Assembly: GCF_000284515.1 (NCBI RefSeq)
Contig: NC_017668.1
Location: forward strand, 2,046,001-2,110,000
Source: Halobacillus halophilus DSM 2266
GTDB taxonomy: Bacteria; Bacillota; Bacilli; Bacillales; Halobacillaceae
DNA length: 64,000 nt
Direction: 5' to 3'
Of this stretch, positions 47,873 to 56,241 are shown one piece after another. The notes beneath the pieces are model-generated. The model saw only the letters and a program-made list of their open reading frames with translations, did no database searches and was not told the DNA's origin. How positions within the stretch are numbered: position 1 is the first letter of the stretch; each line of letters starts with the position of its first letter. Position numbers and translations under genes: made by a program.

Positions 47873-48919
47873 ATGTTTGCCAATCGAACAGTAAATATCC
47901 TAATTCCTATAATATCCGTACTGCTCGGATTATTATCAGGGGCTGTTATTATGCTCGTTTTTGGTTACAATCCTTTAAAAGGATATGCTGCTTTATGGTC
48001 AGGTGCTTTTGGTGATGCTTATTTCTTAGGCGAAACCCTGAGACAGGTTACGCCTTACATTCTTTCAGGGCTCGCTGTCGCCTTTGCGCTTCGTACAGGT
48101 CTTTTAAATATCGGTGTGGAAGGTCAGGTCTTTGTGGGATGGGTAGCTTCCGTATGGGTGGGAGTGGCTTTTAAACTGCCTATGATGATCCACCTTCCGC
48201 TAGCTGTGCTGGCCGCAGCATTAGCAGGTGCATTTTGGGGGTTTATACCCGGAATTTTAAAAGCTAAACTTGGCGTCCATGAAGTTATTGTCACGATTAT
48301 GATGAATTACATCGCCCTATATTTATCAAATGAGATTGTTAGGAATGTTATAACAGATGGTAAAGACCGCACCGATTCTATTGCTCCTACGGCTTCCCTG
48401 GCCTCTGAATGGCTGGCTGAAATGACCTTTTTTTCACGCCTTCACTGGGGATTGTTGATTGCCCTATTTATGGCACTGGTTATGTGGTTTCTTTTAAATA
48501 AAACGACCCGCGGTTTTGAATTGCGGTCAGTAGGTTTTAATCAGCATGCCTCGAACTATGCGGGGATGAATGTGGGTAAAAATATTGTGCTTGCAATGGT
48601 TATCTCGGGAGCTTTCGCAGGGTTAGCGGGTGCGATGGAAGGATTGGGGACTTTCGGCTACATGTCTGTTAAATCAGGATTTACTAATATCGGTTTTGAC
48701 GGAATCGCTGTGGCTCTTCTTGGAGCAAACACGGCACTTGGAGTAGTACTCGCAGCCTTCTTGTTCGGTACCCTTAAAATTGGTGCCCTGAACATGCCTA
48801 CCGTAGCAGGCGTTCCTACAGAGTTAGTAGAAATCGTCATCGCCCTTATCATTATTTTTGTAGCATCAAGCTATATGATCCGATGGATTATTTTACGTTT
48901 TAAAAAGGAGGGGAAATAA
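47873..48919 (+). CDS. nupP: Nucleoside ABC importer permease NupP
   Basis: NupP is one of two permease subunits. The 348-residue protein has about ten hydrophobic segments and the branched-chain/nucleoside permease motifs LNIGVEGQVFVGWV and GFNQHASNYAGMN. It starts on the base after the nupO stop and ends directly before nupQ, which indicates tight coupling. Nucleoside specificity is inferred from similarity of the whole operon to nupNOPQ. Confidence 0.92.
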   Translation: MFANRTVNILIPIISVLLGLLSGAVIMLVFGYNPLKGYAALWSGAFGDAYFLGETLRQVTPYILSGLAVAFALRTGLLNIGVEGQVFVGWVASVWVGVAFKLPMMIHLPLAVLAAALAGAFWGFIPGILKAKLGVHEVIVTIMMNYIALYLSNEIVRNVITDGKDRTDSIAPTASLASEWLAEMTFFSRLHWGLLIALFMALVMWFLLNKTTRGFELRSVGFNQHASNYAGMNVGKNIVLAMVISGAFAGLAGAMEGLGTFGYMSVKSGFTNIGFDGIAVALLGANTALGVVLAAFLFGTLKIGALNMPTVAGVPTELVEIVIALIIIFVASSYMIRWIILRFKKEGK

Positions 48920-49879
48920 ATGGAATTCATAGATATCCTTGCTCGAATTATTCCACCTGCCATTTTCTTTGCATCCCCTCTGATTTTCACAGCCCTGGGT
49001 GGTGTATTTAGTGAACGTTCTGGAATTATTAATATAGGACTCGAGGGTCTTATGGTTATGGGAGCCTTTGTAGGTATTGTGTTTAATTTAACCTTTCATG
49101 AGGTTTTAGGTGATGCAACCCCCTGGGTTTCGATTATTGTAGCAATGGTCGTGTCCGCAATCTTTGCACTGGTCCACGCCGTAGCATCGATCACCTTTCG
49201 TGCCGATCAGGTGGTTAGTGGAGTGGCCATAAACTTTCTTGCCTTAGGAGTCGGTCTGTTTCTTACAAAGCAATGGTATGATAAAGGACAAACCGATATG
49301 GTGGATCGTCCTTTCTATACTATTGATATCCCTGTACTGAATAAAATTCCAATATTGGGTGACCTGTTTTTCTCAGGGTGGTATTTAACCTCTTATTTAG
49401 CGATTATCCTAGCTTTTGCTGCCTGGTTCATCATTTATAAAACTCCATTTGGCTTACGTCTGAGATCGGTTGGAGAGCATCCAATGGCTGCAGACACCAA
49501 TGGTATCAATGTGTATGCTATGCGTTACGTAGCCGTTATGATCTCAGGAGCGCTTGGTGGTCTCGGCGGTTCCGTTTACGCTTTAACCATAGCACTTAAC
49601 TTTTCTCATGCTACGATTGTAGGGCAAGGATTTATGTCCCTGGCAGCCGTTATTTTCGGAAAGTGGCACCCATTGGGAGCATTAGGAGCAGCTATTTTCT
49701 TTGGACTAGCCCAAAGTTTAAGTATTGTTGGATCCAGTTTGCCTTTATTGGAAGACGTTCCTCAAATATTTTTATTAATCGCTCCTTACGTCCTGACGAT
49801 CCTGGCTCTTGCTGGATTTATAGGACGAGCGGAAGCTCCTAAGTCTCTTGGTGAGGCATATGTTAAAGGAAACCGTTAA
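48920..49879 (+). CDS. nupQ: Nucleoside ABC importer permease NupQ
   Basis: NupQ is the second permease. The 319-residue protein is hydrophobic throughout, with FSERSGIINIGLEGLMVMGA at the N-terminus and GEHPMAADTNGINVYAMRY in the cytoplasmic loop that contacts the ATPase. AAGGAGGGG within nupP precedes ATG 48920. A terminator follows within a few bases and ends the operon. Confidence 0.93.
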   Translation: MEFIDILARIIPPAIFFASPLIFTALGGVFSERSGIINIGLEGLMVMGAFVGIVFNLTFHEVLGDATPWVSIIVAMVVSAIFALVHAVASITFRADQVVSGVAINFLALGVGLFLTKQWYDKGQTDMVDRPFYTIDIPVLNKIPILGDLFFSGWYLTSYLAIILAFAAWFIIYKTPFGLRLRSVGEHPMAADTNGINVYAMRYVAVMISGALGGLGGSVYALTIALNFSHATIVGQGFMSLAAVIFGKWHPLGALGAAIFFGLAQSLSIVGSSLPLLEDVPQIFLLIAPYVLTILALAGFIGRAEAPKSLGEAYVKGNR

Positions 49880-49883
49880 AATA

Positions 49884-49919
49884 AATTAAGCCCGGTCCTT
49901 ACACCGGGCTTAATTTTTT
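49884..49919 (+). terminator. Terminator after nupQ
   Basis: AATTAAGCCCGGT pairs with ACCGGGCTTAATT around a six-base loop, followed by T5. Confidence 0.92.
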
Positions 49920-50019
49920 ACATTTCGAAACATATACCTTAGCATAGGACGTAGCTTTTTATGGATGAATTATGTGGAGTGAGTCTATAATAGTAGAGAA
50001 ACGACAAGGAGGATGGGAA

Positions 50020-51303
50020 ATGAAAATTAAGGAAGAAGTATTGCTTGAAAAACAAGGATATCGATTACATATTCTACCTAGTAAAAAATATAAAACCATT
50101 TCAATTGTGGCTAAATTTAAAACACCACTAAGAAGAGAGGGCATTACAGAGAGGGCTTTGCTTCCTCATGTTCTGCAAAAAGCCACCAATAATCATCCGA
50201 ATGTAAGAGAATTCCAATCTTCGTTTGAAAATTTATATGGAACGGTACTATCCAGTGATGGGTCGAAAAAAGGCGAGAATCATGTTATCAGTTTCCGGAT
50301 GGAAGTGGTTAACGAAGCTTACCTCAATGATCAGGAGCCTATATTGGAAGAAGCTCTAAAACTCTTCAATGAAGTTCTTTATGCTCCTAAAGTAGAAGGG
50401 GAAGGGTTTGATTCGTCCATTGTAGAACGTGAAAAACAAACGCTAGAGCAGAAGATCACGTCTGTAAAAGACGATAAAATGAGTTATGCCAATATGCGTT
50501 TAATGGATCACATGTGTAAAGATGAACCTTACTCTCTACACGTAAGCGGTTATCAGGAAGATATCTCTTCGATTACTCCGGAAAGTCTTTATACTTATTA
50601 TCGGTCAATGATAAAAAATGATCTGCTTGATGTTTATGTTATTGGAGACATCGATCAAACTGAAATTGAGAAAATGACAGATCAGTATTTCATCCGTGAG
50701 AACAGCAGCAATCAGGATAACGATCAGGTATCTACTTCCAAAGACGTACAAGAGGTAAATGAAGTCGTGGAACGTGAGGAAGTGAATCAGGGTAAACTTC
50801 ATATTGGATACCGTACGTACACTAAATTCGGTGATTCTGATTATTATGCCCTGCAGATTTTTAACGGGTTATTCGGAGGATTTCCAAGCTCTAAATTATT
50901 TATGAATGTGCGTGAAAAACATAGCCTGGCTTACTATGCAGCCTCTCGTTTTGAAAGTCATAAAGGATTGCTTCTTGTATTTAGTGGTGTTGATCCAAAA
51001 GACTACAAACAAGCAAAATCCATTATTTTAGAGCAGATGGATGCGATGCAAAACGGAGATTTCACCGAAGAGCAAGTAGAAGAAACGAAGGAACAAGTGA
51101 TTCATCAACTGCAAGAAACAATGGATAATGCCAATGGGATTATTGAAGTCCTGTACCACCAAATGCTGTCCGGAGCTGAAATGCCAGTTAAGGATTTAAT
51201 TGAACATATCCGAAAAGTGACGAAGCAGGATGTTGTGGCTATGGCTAATAAGATTAAACTAGATACTATTTACTTTTTAACCAGCCTTGAGGGAGGGGAA
51301 TAA
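50020..51303 (+). CDS. ymfF: M16-family peptidase-like protein YmfF (no zinc motif)
   Basis: YmfF is an M16/insulinase-fold protein that pairs with YmfH. In the N-terminal region, where M16 enzymes have HxxEH, this protein reads LLPHVLQKATNNHP, so the zinc site is missing, as in the non-catalytic partner of processing-peptidase dimers. The 427 residues otherwise span both M16 domains, with a VYVIGDIDQ stretch between them. Start ATG 50020 after AAGGAGG is better than upstream ATG 49972. A TATAAT at 49986-49991 may be its -10. It ends three bases before ymfH. Confidence 0.9.
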   Translation: MKIKEEVLLEKQGYRLHILPSKKYKTISIVAKFKTPLRREGITERALLPHVLQKATNNHPNVREFQSSFENLYGTVLSSDGSKKGENHVISFRMEVVNEAYLNDQEPILEEALKLFNEVLYAPKVEGEGFDSSIVEREKQTLEQKITSVKDDKMSYANMRLMDHMCKDEPYSLHVSGYQEDISSITPESLYTYYRSMIKNDLLDVYVIGDIDQTEIEKMTDQYFIRENSSNQDNDQVSTSKDVQEVNEVVEREEVNQGKLHIGYRTYTKFGDSDYYALQIFNGLFGGFPSSKLFMNVREKHSLAYYAASRFESHKGLLLVFSGVDPKDYKQAKSIILEQMDAMQNGDFTEEQVEETKEQVIHQLQETMDNANGIIEVLYHQMLSGAEMPVKDLIEHIRKVTKQDVVAMANKIKLDTIYFLTSLEGGE

Positions 51304-51305
51304 CT

Positions 51306-52598
51306 GTGGAAGAACTAGTCTATGACCAGATCAATGAAACCGTCTACACAGAAACAATGGATAATGGATTGAAGGTGTTCCTGCTCGCGAAACCTGAGAT
51401 GGCTAAAACATTCGGTATATTTACCACGAATTATGGATCTATTGATCAGACCTTTACACCTATTGGACAGGAAGAGAAAGTGACCGTTCCAGAAGGGATT
51501 GCACACTTCCTCGAACATAAACTTTTTGAAAAAGAAGATCGTGATGTCTTTCAAGACTTCACGAAGCTTGGGGCGTCCGCAAATGCTTTTACTTCATTTA
51601 CAAAAACGGCTTACTTATTTACAGCCACCAGTCAAATAGAAAAAAATGTGGAGACTTTGCTTAATTTTGTGCAGGACCCATATTTCTCAGAGGAATCAGT
51701 AGAAAAAGAAAAAGGCATCATTGCTCAGGAAATCCGCATGTATGATGATCAGCCGGACTGGCGTTCCTTTTTTGGAACCATTCAAAGCTTGTATCATCAT
51801 CACCCTGTAAAAGTAGATATCGCAGGGACAGTGGATTCCATTCAAAACATCACGAAAGATGACCTTTATACTTGCTATGAAACGTTTTATCATCCTTCCA
51901 ACATGGTCTTATTCGTAGCTGGTAATATAGAACCAGAAGCGATGATGAAGCAAATTCGCGAAAATCAAGATAGTAAAGAATTTCCGGCTGCTCCGGAAAT
52001 TAATCGATCCTATCCGAACGAACCGGCGGAAGTCGCGAAAGCCAATAATTCGATTACTATGCCTGTTACTACTGCTAAAGCAATGGTTGGGGTTAAAGAA
52101 AAAGTTACTCATTTAACAGGGAAGGAATTACTTCGAGCCGAGCTGCTTTCCAGCATGATCCTTGATTACTACTTCTCTAAGAGTGGTGCGTTTTATGAGG
52201 AACTATACCGTAATGATTTAATTGATGACAGCTTTCAGTTTGAAACAGAACTGGATCGTCAATTCGGATTTACTATCCTTGGCGGAGATACACGGAAGCC
52301 TGAAGAAATGACTAAACGTGTAAAAGAAATGCTTCATGAACTAAAAGAAAATAGCATCTCTGATGAAGACTTCACCCGAATGAAGCGTAAGAAAATCGGC
52401 CAGTTCATGCGGGCTTTAAATTCCCTTGAATTTATTGCTAACCAGTTTACTCATTACCACACGCTTGGCGTGGATCTGTTTGACGTTCTGCCTGTTATTG
52501 AATCGCTTACTTCCAACGATGCTGAGGAATACCTGCAGCACTGGATTAATGAAGAAGCTATTTCGGTCTTCCAGGTCAAACCTCAGGAAGATGAGTAA
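51306..52598 (+). CDS. ymfH: M16-family zinc peptidase YmfH
   Basis: YmfH is the likely catalytic M16 peptidase. It has the inverted zinc motif HFLEH (about residue 66) and a downstream Glu in EKEKGIIAQEIRMYDDQP (about 135-150). 430 residues cover the active and inactive halves. GTG start at 51306 follows GGGAGGGG. It overlaps ymfI by eight bases. In B. subtilis the pair lies in the same ymf cluster; substrates are not clearly known. Confidence 0.93.
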   Translation: MEELVYDQINETVYTETMDNGLKVFLLAKPEMAKTFGIFTTNYGSIDQTFTPIGQEEKVTVPEGIAHFLEHKLFEKEDRDVFQDFTKLGASANAFTSFTKTAYLFTATSQIEKNVETLLNFVQDPYFSEESVEKEKGIIAQEIRMYDDQPDWRSFFGTIQSLYHHHPVKVDIAGTVDSIQNITKDDLYTCYETFYHPSNMVLFVAGNIEPEAMMKQIRENQDSKEFPAAPEINRSYPNEPAEVAKANNSITMPVTTAKAMVGVKEKVTHLTGKELLRAELLSSMILDYYFSKSGAFYEELYRNDLIDDSFQFETELDRQFGFTILGGDTRKPEEMTKRVKEMLHELKENSISDEDFTRMKRKKIGQFMRALNSLEFIANQFTHYHTLGVDLFDVLPVIESLTSNDAEEYLQHWINEEAISVFQVKPQEDE

Positions 52599-53307
52599 AC
52601 GTTGTCTAATCATTGGAGCAAGCGGTGAAATTGGATATAGCGTCACCCGGACTCTTGTAGAAAAAGGATATCGTGTCGGTCTGCAGTATTACTCGAATTT
52701 GCGTAGAATTGAAAAACTGGAAAACCAAATTCCAGCAGGCCAATTTCTCGGAGCTCATCAGGCTGATTTAACTACTACAGAAGGAATTCAAGCTTTTTTA
52801 CAAATCATTTCTAAAGAATGGGAAGCTGTGGTATTTTGTGGAGGTCATCTATGGAAAGGCCTTTTCCAGGACATGACTGACGCAGAAATGGATGAACTAT
52901 ATCATGTCCATCTTAAAGCTCCCTGGATGATTTCCCGGCACGTTCTTCCCTTTATGATTCATATTAAAGCAGGCAATATCGTAACCGTTTCCTCCATATT
53001 TGGCGAAGAAGGAGCAAGTATGGAAGTGGCCTACAGCTCTGTAAAAGGCGCACAAATAAGTTTTGTTAAAGCATTGTCTAAAGAAGTGGCTCCAAGCGGA
53101 ATTCGAGTTAATGTAGTGACACCGGGTGTTGTTGCAACAAAAATGAATAACATGCTCTCTCCTGAAGAATGGAATACTTTAGAAGGTGAAATACCTCTTG
53201 GGAGAGCGGGGCAGCCTGATGAAATAGCTGACGCCATCAGCTATTTATTGAGTGATCAATCGAGTTATGTTACAGGACATGTACTGCGAGTAAATGGCGG
53301 TTGGTAA
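52591..53307 (+). CDS. ymfI: SDR-family EF-P 5-aminopentanone reductase YmfI
   Basis: YmfI is a short-chain dehydrogenase that in B. subtilis reduces the 5-aminopentanone modification of elongation factor P, needed for swarming. The 238-residue protein has the Rossmann motif IIGASGEIG (about 8-16), the catalytic Ser in VSSIFGEEGA and YSSVKGAQISF (Tyr-x-x-x-Lys), and ends GHVLRVNGGW. ATG 52591 overlaps the ymfH end; the frame is open upstream only as a shadow of ymfH. The EF-P role is by orthology and position. Confidence 0.88.
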   Translation: MSKRCLIIGASGEIGYSVTRTLVEKGYRVGLQYYSNLRRIEKLENQIPAGQFLGAHQADLTTTEGIQAFLQIISKEWEAVVFCGGHLWKGLFQDMTDAEMDELYHVHLKAPWMISRHVLPFMIHIKAGNIVTVSSIFGEEGASMEVAYSSVKGAQISFVKALSKEVAPSGIRVNVVTPGVVATKMNNMLSPEEWNTLEGEIPLGRAGQPDEIADAISYLLSDQSSYVTGHVLRVNGGW

Positions 53308-53377
53308 TAAAAATGTGTGCATAAAATGTTTGTTTCCTCTCATACTAAGTATGAAAAACTTAGAGGAGGTAACAACA

Positions 53378-53638
53378 ATGTCTGTTCTTGAAAATTTTGA
53401 CTCTTGGAAAGACTTTCTTGGCGATCGTTTGCATCAGGCGCAAGGGCAAGGGATGGATCAACAAGCTGTATCAGAAATTGCTTACGAAATTGGGGGATAT
53501 CTTGCCAATTCAGTAGATGCAGAAAATGATCAGGAAGCGGTTCTTCGTGATCTTTGGAACGTAGCTGATCAAAAGGAACAACACGCTATTGCTAATATGA
53601 TGGTGAAACTCGTACGTAACGAAGGAACTCAAGCTTAA
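53378..53638 (+). CDS. ymfJ: DUF3243 protein YmfJ
   Basis: YmfJ is a small soluble protein of unknown function, conserved in bacilli between ymfI and ymfK. The 86-residue product begins SVLENFDSWKDFLGDRL and ends HAIANMMVKLVRNEGTQA, and looks all-helical. The strong AGAGGAGG ribosome site sets ATG 53378; the frame is open upstream to 53294 without features. A terminator follows immediately. Confidence 0.88.
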   Translation: MSVLENFDSWKDFLGDRLHQAQGQGMDQQAVSEIAYEIGGYLANSVDAENDQEAVLRDLWNVADQKEQHAIANMMVKLVRNEGTQA

Positions 53639-53644
53639 TTTGCT

Positions 53645-53675
53645 AAAAACCGCACATTTCACTGTGCGGTTTTTG
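53645..53675 (+). terminator. Terminator after ymfJ
   Basis: AAAAACCGCACA and TGTGCGGTTTTT pair in a 12-bp stem, loop of about six bases, with the T-run in the right arm. Confidence 0.92.
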
Positions 53676-53793
53676 CTATTTTTCAAAGATAATCCATTTC
53701 CTGACTTTCCTATTCAATAAAAATCCTTTATGATAGATAGTGAGTTCGAGTCCTTAAAGGACAAAAAATGACATTTTCCAGAGGAGTTTTGTC

Positions 53794-54585
53794 ATGGAGA
53801 AAAAAGAATGGTACTTAGAATATGAAATACAGTATAATCGGCCAGGGCTGCTTGGAGATATCTCTTCTTTGCTCGGGATGATGGCGATTAACATTGTTAC
53901 AATAAACGGGGTAGAAAATTCCCACAGGGGAATGCTGCTTTTATGCAAAGATGAAGAGCAGATTATTCGATTAAAATCAATTTTAGATACAATGGATACC
54001 ATTAAAGTCACAAAATTACGCCGTCCTAAATTAAGAGACCGTCTTGCCGTCAGGCATGGACGCTACATACATAGTGATGTGGATGACCGTAAAACCTTCC
54101 GATTCAATCGTGAAGATTTAGGAGTACTCGTTGATTTTATGGCTGAACTGTTCATGAAAGAAGGGCATAAACTTGTAGGAATTCGCGGTATGCCCCGGGT
54201 TGGTAAAACGGAGTCTGTAGTAGCGGCAAGTGTATGTGCTAATAAAAGGTGGCTTTTTGTCTCGAGTACTCTTTTAAAGCAGACGGTCAGAAATCAGTTA
54301 ATTGATGAAGAATACAGGGAAGATAACCTTTATATTATTGATGGCATTGTTTCTGCCAGACGTGCAAGTGAACAGCACTGGCAGCTTGTGAGGGAAATTA
54401 TGAGGCTTCCAGCTACCAAAGTGATTGAACATCCAGACATTTTTGTGCAGGAAACAGAGTATAAACTCGATGATTTTGATTACATCATTGAATTAAGAAA
54501 TAACGATGATGAAGTAATCACGTATGAAACGGTGGAAAAACCAGATATGTCGATGAGTGACGGGTTTTCCATGTTTGATTTTTAA
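53794..54585 (+). CDS. ymfK: DUF3388 protein YmfK: ACT-like domain plus P-loop
   Basis: YmfK is conserved in bacilli but has no established function. The 263-residue protein has an ACT-like N-terminus (WYLEYEIQYNRPGLLGDIS, about 6-75), a basic linker, then a Walker A-like loop GMPRVGKTES at about 132-141 and a hydrophobic strand LYIIDGIV that may be Walker B-like. The C-terminus is acidic and ends MFDF. AGAGGAG precedes ATG 53794. It sits before rodZ, so a link with cell shape or division is possible but unproven. Confidence 0.85.
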   Translation: MEKKEWYLEYEIQYNRPGLLGDISSLLGMMAINIVTINGVENSHRGMLLLCKDEEQIIRLKSILDTMDTIKVTKLRRPKLRDRLAVRHGRYIHSDVDDRKTFRFNREDLGVLVDFMAELFMKEGHKLVGIRGMPRVGKTESVVAASVCANKRWLFVSSTLLKQTVRNQLIDEEYREDNLYIIDGIVSARRASEQHWQLVREIMRLPATKVIEHPDIFVQETEYKLDDFDYIIELRNNDDEVITYETVEKPDMSMSDGFSMFDF

Positions 54586-54605
54586 ATTAATGGATGGTGT
54601 TTTAC

Positions 54606-55556
54606 ATGGAGAAGGAGATTGGAGCTCGACTAAGGAATGCACGCGAGTCTAAAGGGATGTCACTTGAACAAGTGCAGGAAACAACTAAAATTAAAACACG
54701 CTATCTTCATGCCATTGAAGAGAATGATTTTAATGTTTTGCCGGGTAAGTTTTATACACGTGCTTTTATAAGAGAATATGCATCAGCTGTAGGTATTGAT
54801 CCTGAACAGATGATGGAAGAACATAAAGATGAGATGCCTTCATTTGAGAAAGAGGGAGCAGCTCAGTATAAAAGCGTACAGCCCTCTTCAAAAGAGCCTG
54901 TTGCGAAAAGAGGTAATATTAACAAATACTTACCGACCGTCATGACGTTTGTTCTTATAATTGGAATATTGTTTGTCGCTTACACCTTTATCAAGAATGG
55001 TAATAATGATTTGGGAAGCGGGGCCGCTGACCAGGAAGTATCGAACAACGATATTAATGTTCCGGAAGCGTCTGAGCCAGAAGACAGCGAAAGTACTCCG
55101 GCCAGCTCAGAATCATCAGGTGAAGAGTCGGCGGATGATGAGAAAGATACAAAAAAAGAGCAAGCTGGCGAAGAAGGAAGCTCTTCAAGCGAGAAGGAAA
55201 ATCCGAGTGGGAATGACCAGGAAAGTGAATCCTTCGAAATTTCCCTGGCTGAAAAAGGAACGGGAAACTTTCCACAACATACGTATAACATCTCAACGGC
55301 TGAAGAGAAATCTTTGACCATTGAATTGAAAGGTACTGCCTATTTAGAAATACAAGGTGAAGAAACGGGTGAGAATTTAATCTCCCCTATTGAATACAGC
55401 CCGGCGGATTCTCCGGTTAAGGTTGATGTTTCAGATAAGAAACAAGTATTTATTAAAACAGGGAATGCTCTTGGCACCATTGTGAAAATCAACGGTGAAC
55501 AAATAGATTTTCAAACCCAGCAGGCTACCCAAAAGCTTTTGCTTAACTTTAAGTGA
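54606..55556 (+). CDS. rodZ: Cell-shape protein RodZ (YmfM)
   Basis: RodZ links MreB filaments to the membrane and sets cell width. The 316-residue protein has an N-terminal helix-turn-helix domain (IGARLRNARESKGMSLEQVQ), one membrane helix (about 108-130), a long acidic Ser/Glu/Asp linker (about 140-215) and a C-terminal periplasm-side DUF4115 beta domain. Start ATG 54606 follows GGATGG; an upstream ATG at 54594 has no ribosome site. The acidic linker is longer than needed for topology and fits a salt-adapted cell surface. Confidence 0.92.
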   Translation: MEKEIGARLRNARESKGMSLEQVQETTKIKTRYLHAIEENDFNVLPGKFYTRAFIREYASAVGIDPEQMMEEHKDEMPSFEKEGAAQYKSVQPSSKEPVAKRGNINKYLPTVMTFVLIIGILFVAYTFIKNGNNDLGSGAADQEVSNNDINVPEASEPEDSESTPASSESSGEESADDEKDTKKEQAGEEGSSSSEKENPSGNDQESESFEISLAEKGTGNFPQHTYNISTAEEKSLTIELKGTAYLEIQGEETGENLISPIEYSPADSPVKVDVSDKKQVFIKTGNALGTIVKINGEQIDFQTQQATQKLLLNFK

Positions 55557-55565
55557 AATTATTCG

Positions 55566-55640
55566 AAAAGGCTGTCCTGAAGGTGGATCATAGAGGAGAT
55601 GATCATCTTCAATCATTAAAAGGGCAGCCTTTTATTTTAG
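55566..55640 (+). terminator. Terminator after rodZ
   Basis: AAAAGGCTGTCCT (55566-55578) pairs with AGGGCAGCCTTTT (55621-55633) and is followed by ATTTTAG. The 42-base loop carries a perfect GATGATCATC palindrome that may form an inner stem. Confidence 0.7.
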
Positions 55641-55662
55641 TGGATTTTAGGAGTGTGACAAA

Positions 55663-56241
55663 ATGAACTTACCGAACAAAATTACGATTTCGAGAATTCT
55701 ACTTATCCCCATTTTTATCATTTTAATGAGTGTCCCGTTCGAGTGGGGATCTATTCAAATGGGGGATCGGGAGTTACCCGTGGCTCACCTGGCTGGAGCC
55801 ATACTATTTATTTTGGCTTCAACGACTGATTGGATTGATGGTTATATTGCAAGAAAATATAATCTGGTAACGAATCTTGGGAAATTCTTAGATCCGCTCG
55901 CTGATAAACTCTTAGTAAGTGCCGCCTTAATCGTACTAGTCGAAATCGGTCTTGCTCCAGCCTGGATTGTAATTGTTATTATTAGCCGAGAATTCGCGGT
56001 TACAGGGCTTAGGCTTGTTGCGGCAGGTGAAGGAAGTGTTTTAGCTGCAAGTCAAATGGGGAAATTGAAAACTTGGATACAAATTATTTCCATTTCTCTT
56101 TTGCTGCTTCACAACTGGCCTTTTGCTTACCTAAACCTGCCTCTCGGAATCATTACTCTTTACTTAGCACTAATTATCACTTTTTATTCTGGATATGAAT
56201 ACTTCCAGAAAAACTGGCATGTTATGAGGGATTCTAAATGA
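55663..56241 (+). CDS. pgsA: Phosphatidylglycerophosphate synthase
   Basis: PgsA transfers phosphatidyl from CDP-diacylglycerol (made by CdsA) to glycerol 3-phosphate, giving anionic lipids. The 192-residue membrane protein has the CDP-alcohol phosphotransferase motif in DWIDGYIARKYNLVTNLGKF and LDPLADKLLV (about 46-75), with the DG...AR...G...D...D residues all present, and about four or five membrane segments. The start follows AGGAG; the stop overlaps cinA (ATGA). Confidence 0.95.
   Translation: MNLPNKITISRILLIPIFIILMSVPFEWGSIQMGDRELPVAHLAGAILFILASTTDWIDGYIARKYNLVTNLGKFLDPLADKLLVSAALIVLVEIGLAPAWIVIVIISREFAVTGLRLVAAGEGSVLAASQMGKLKTWIQIISISLLLLHNWPFAYLNLPLGIITLYLALIITFYSGYEYFQKNWHVMRDSK

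Noticed and set aside
44000-49900. Nucleoside importer with its GntR regulator as a possible mobile island
   Set aside because: Same gene style as neighbours, no integrase, repeats or attachment sites; ymfC occupies its usual place after spoIIIE.
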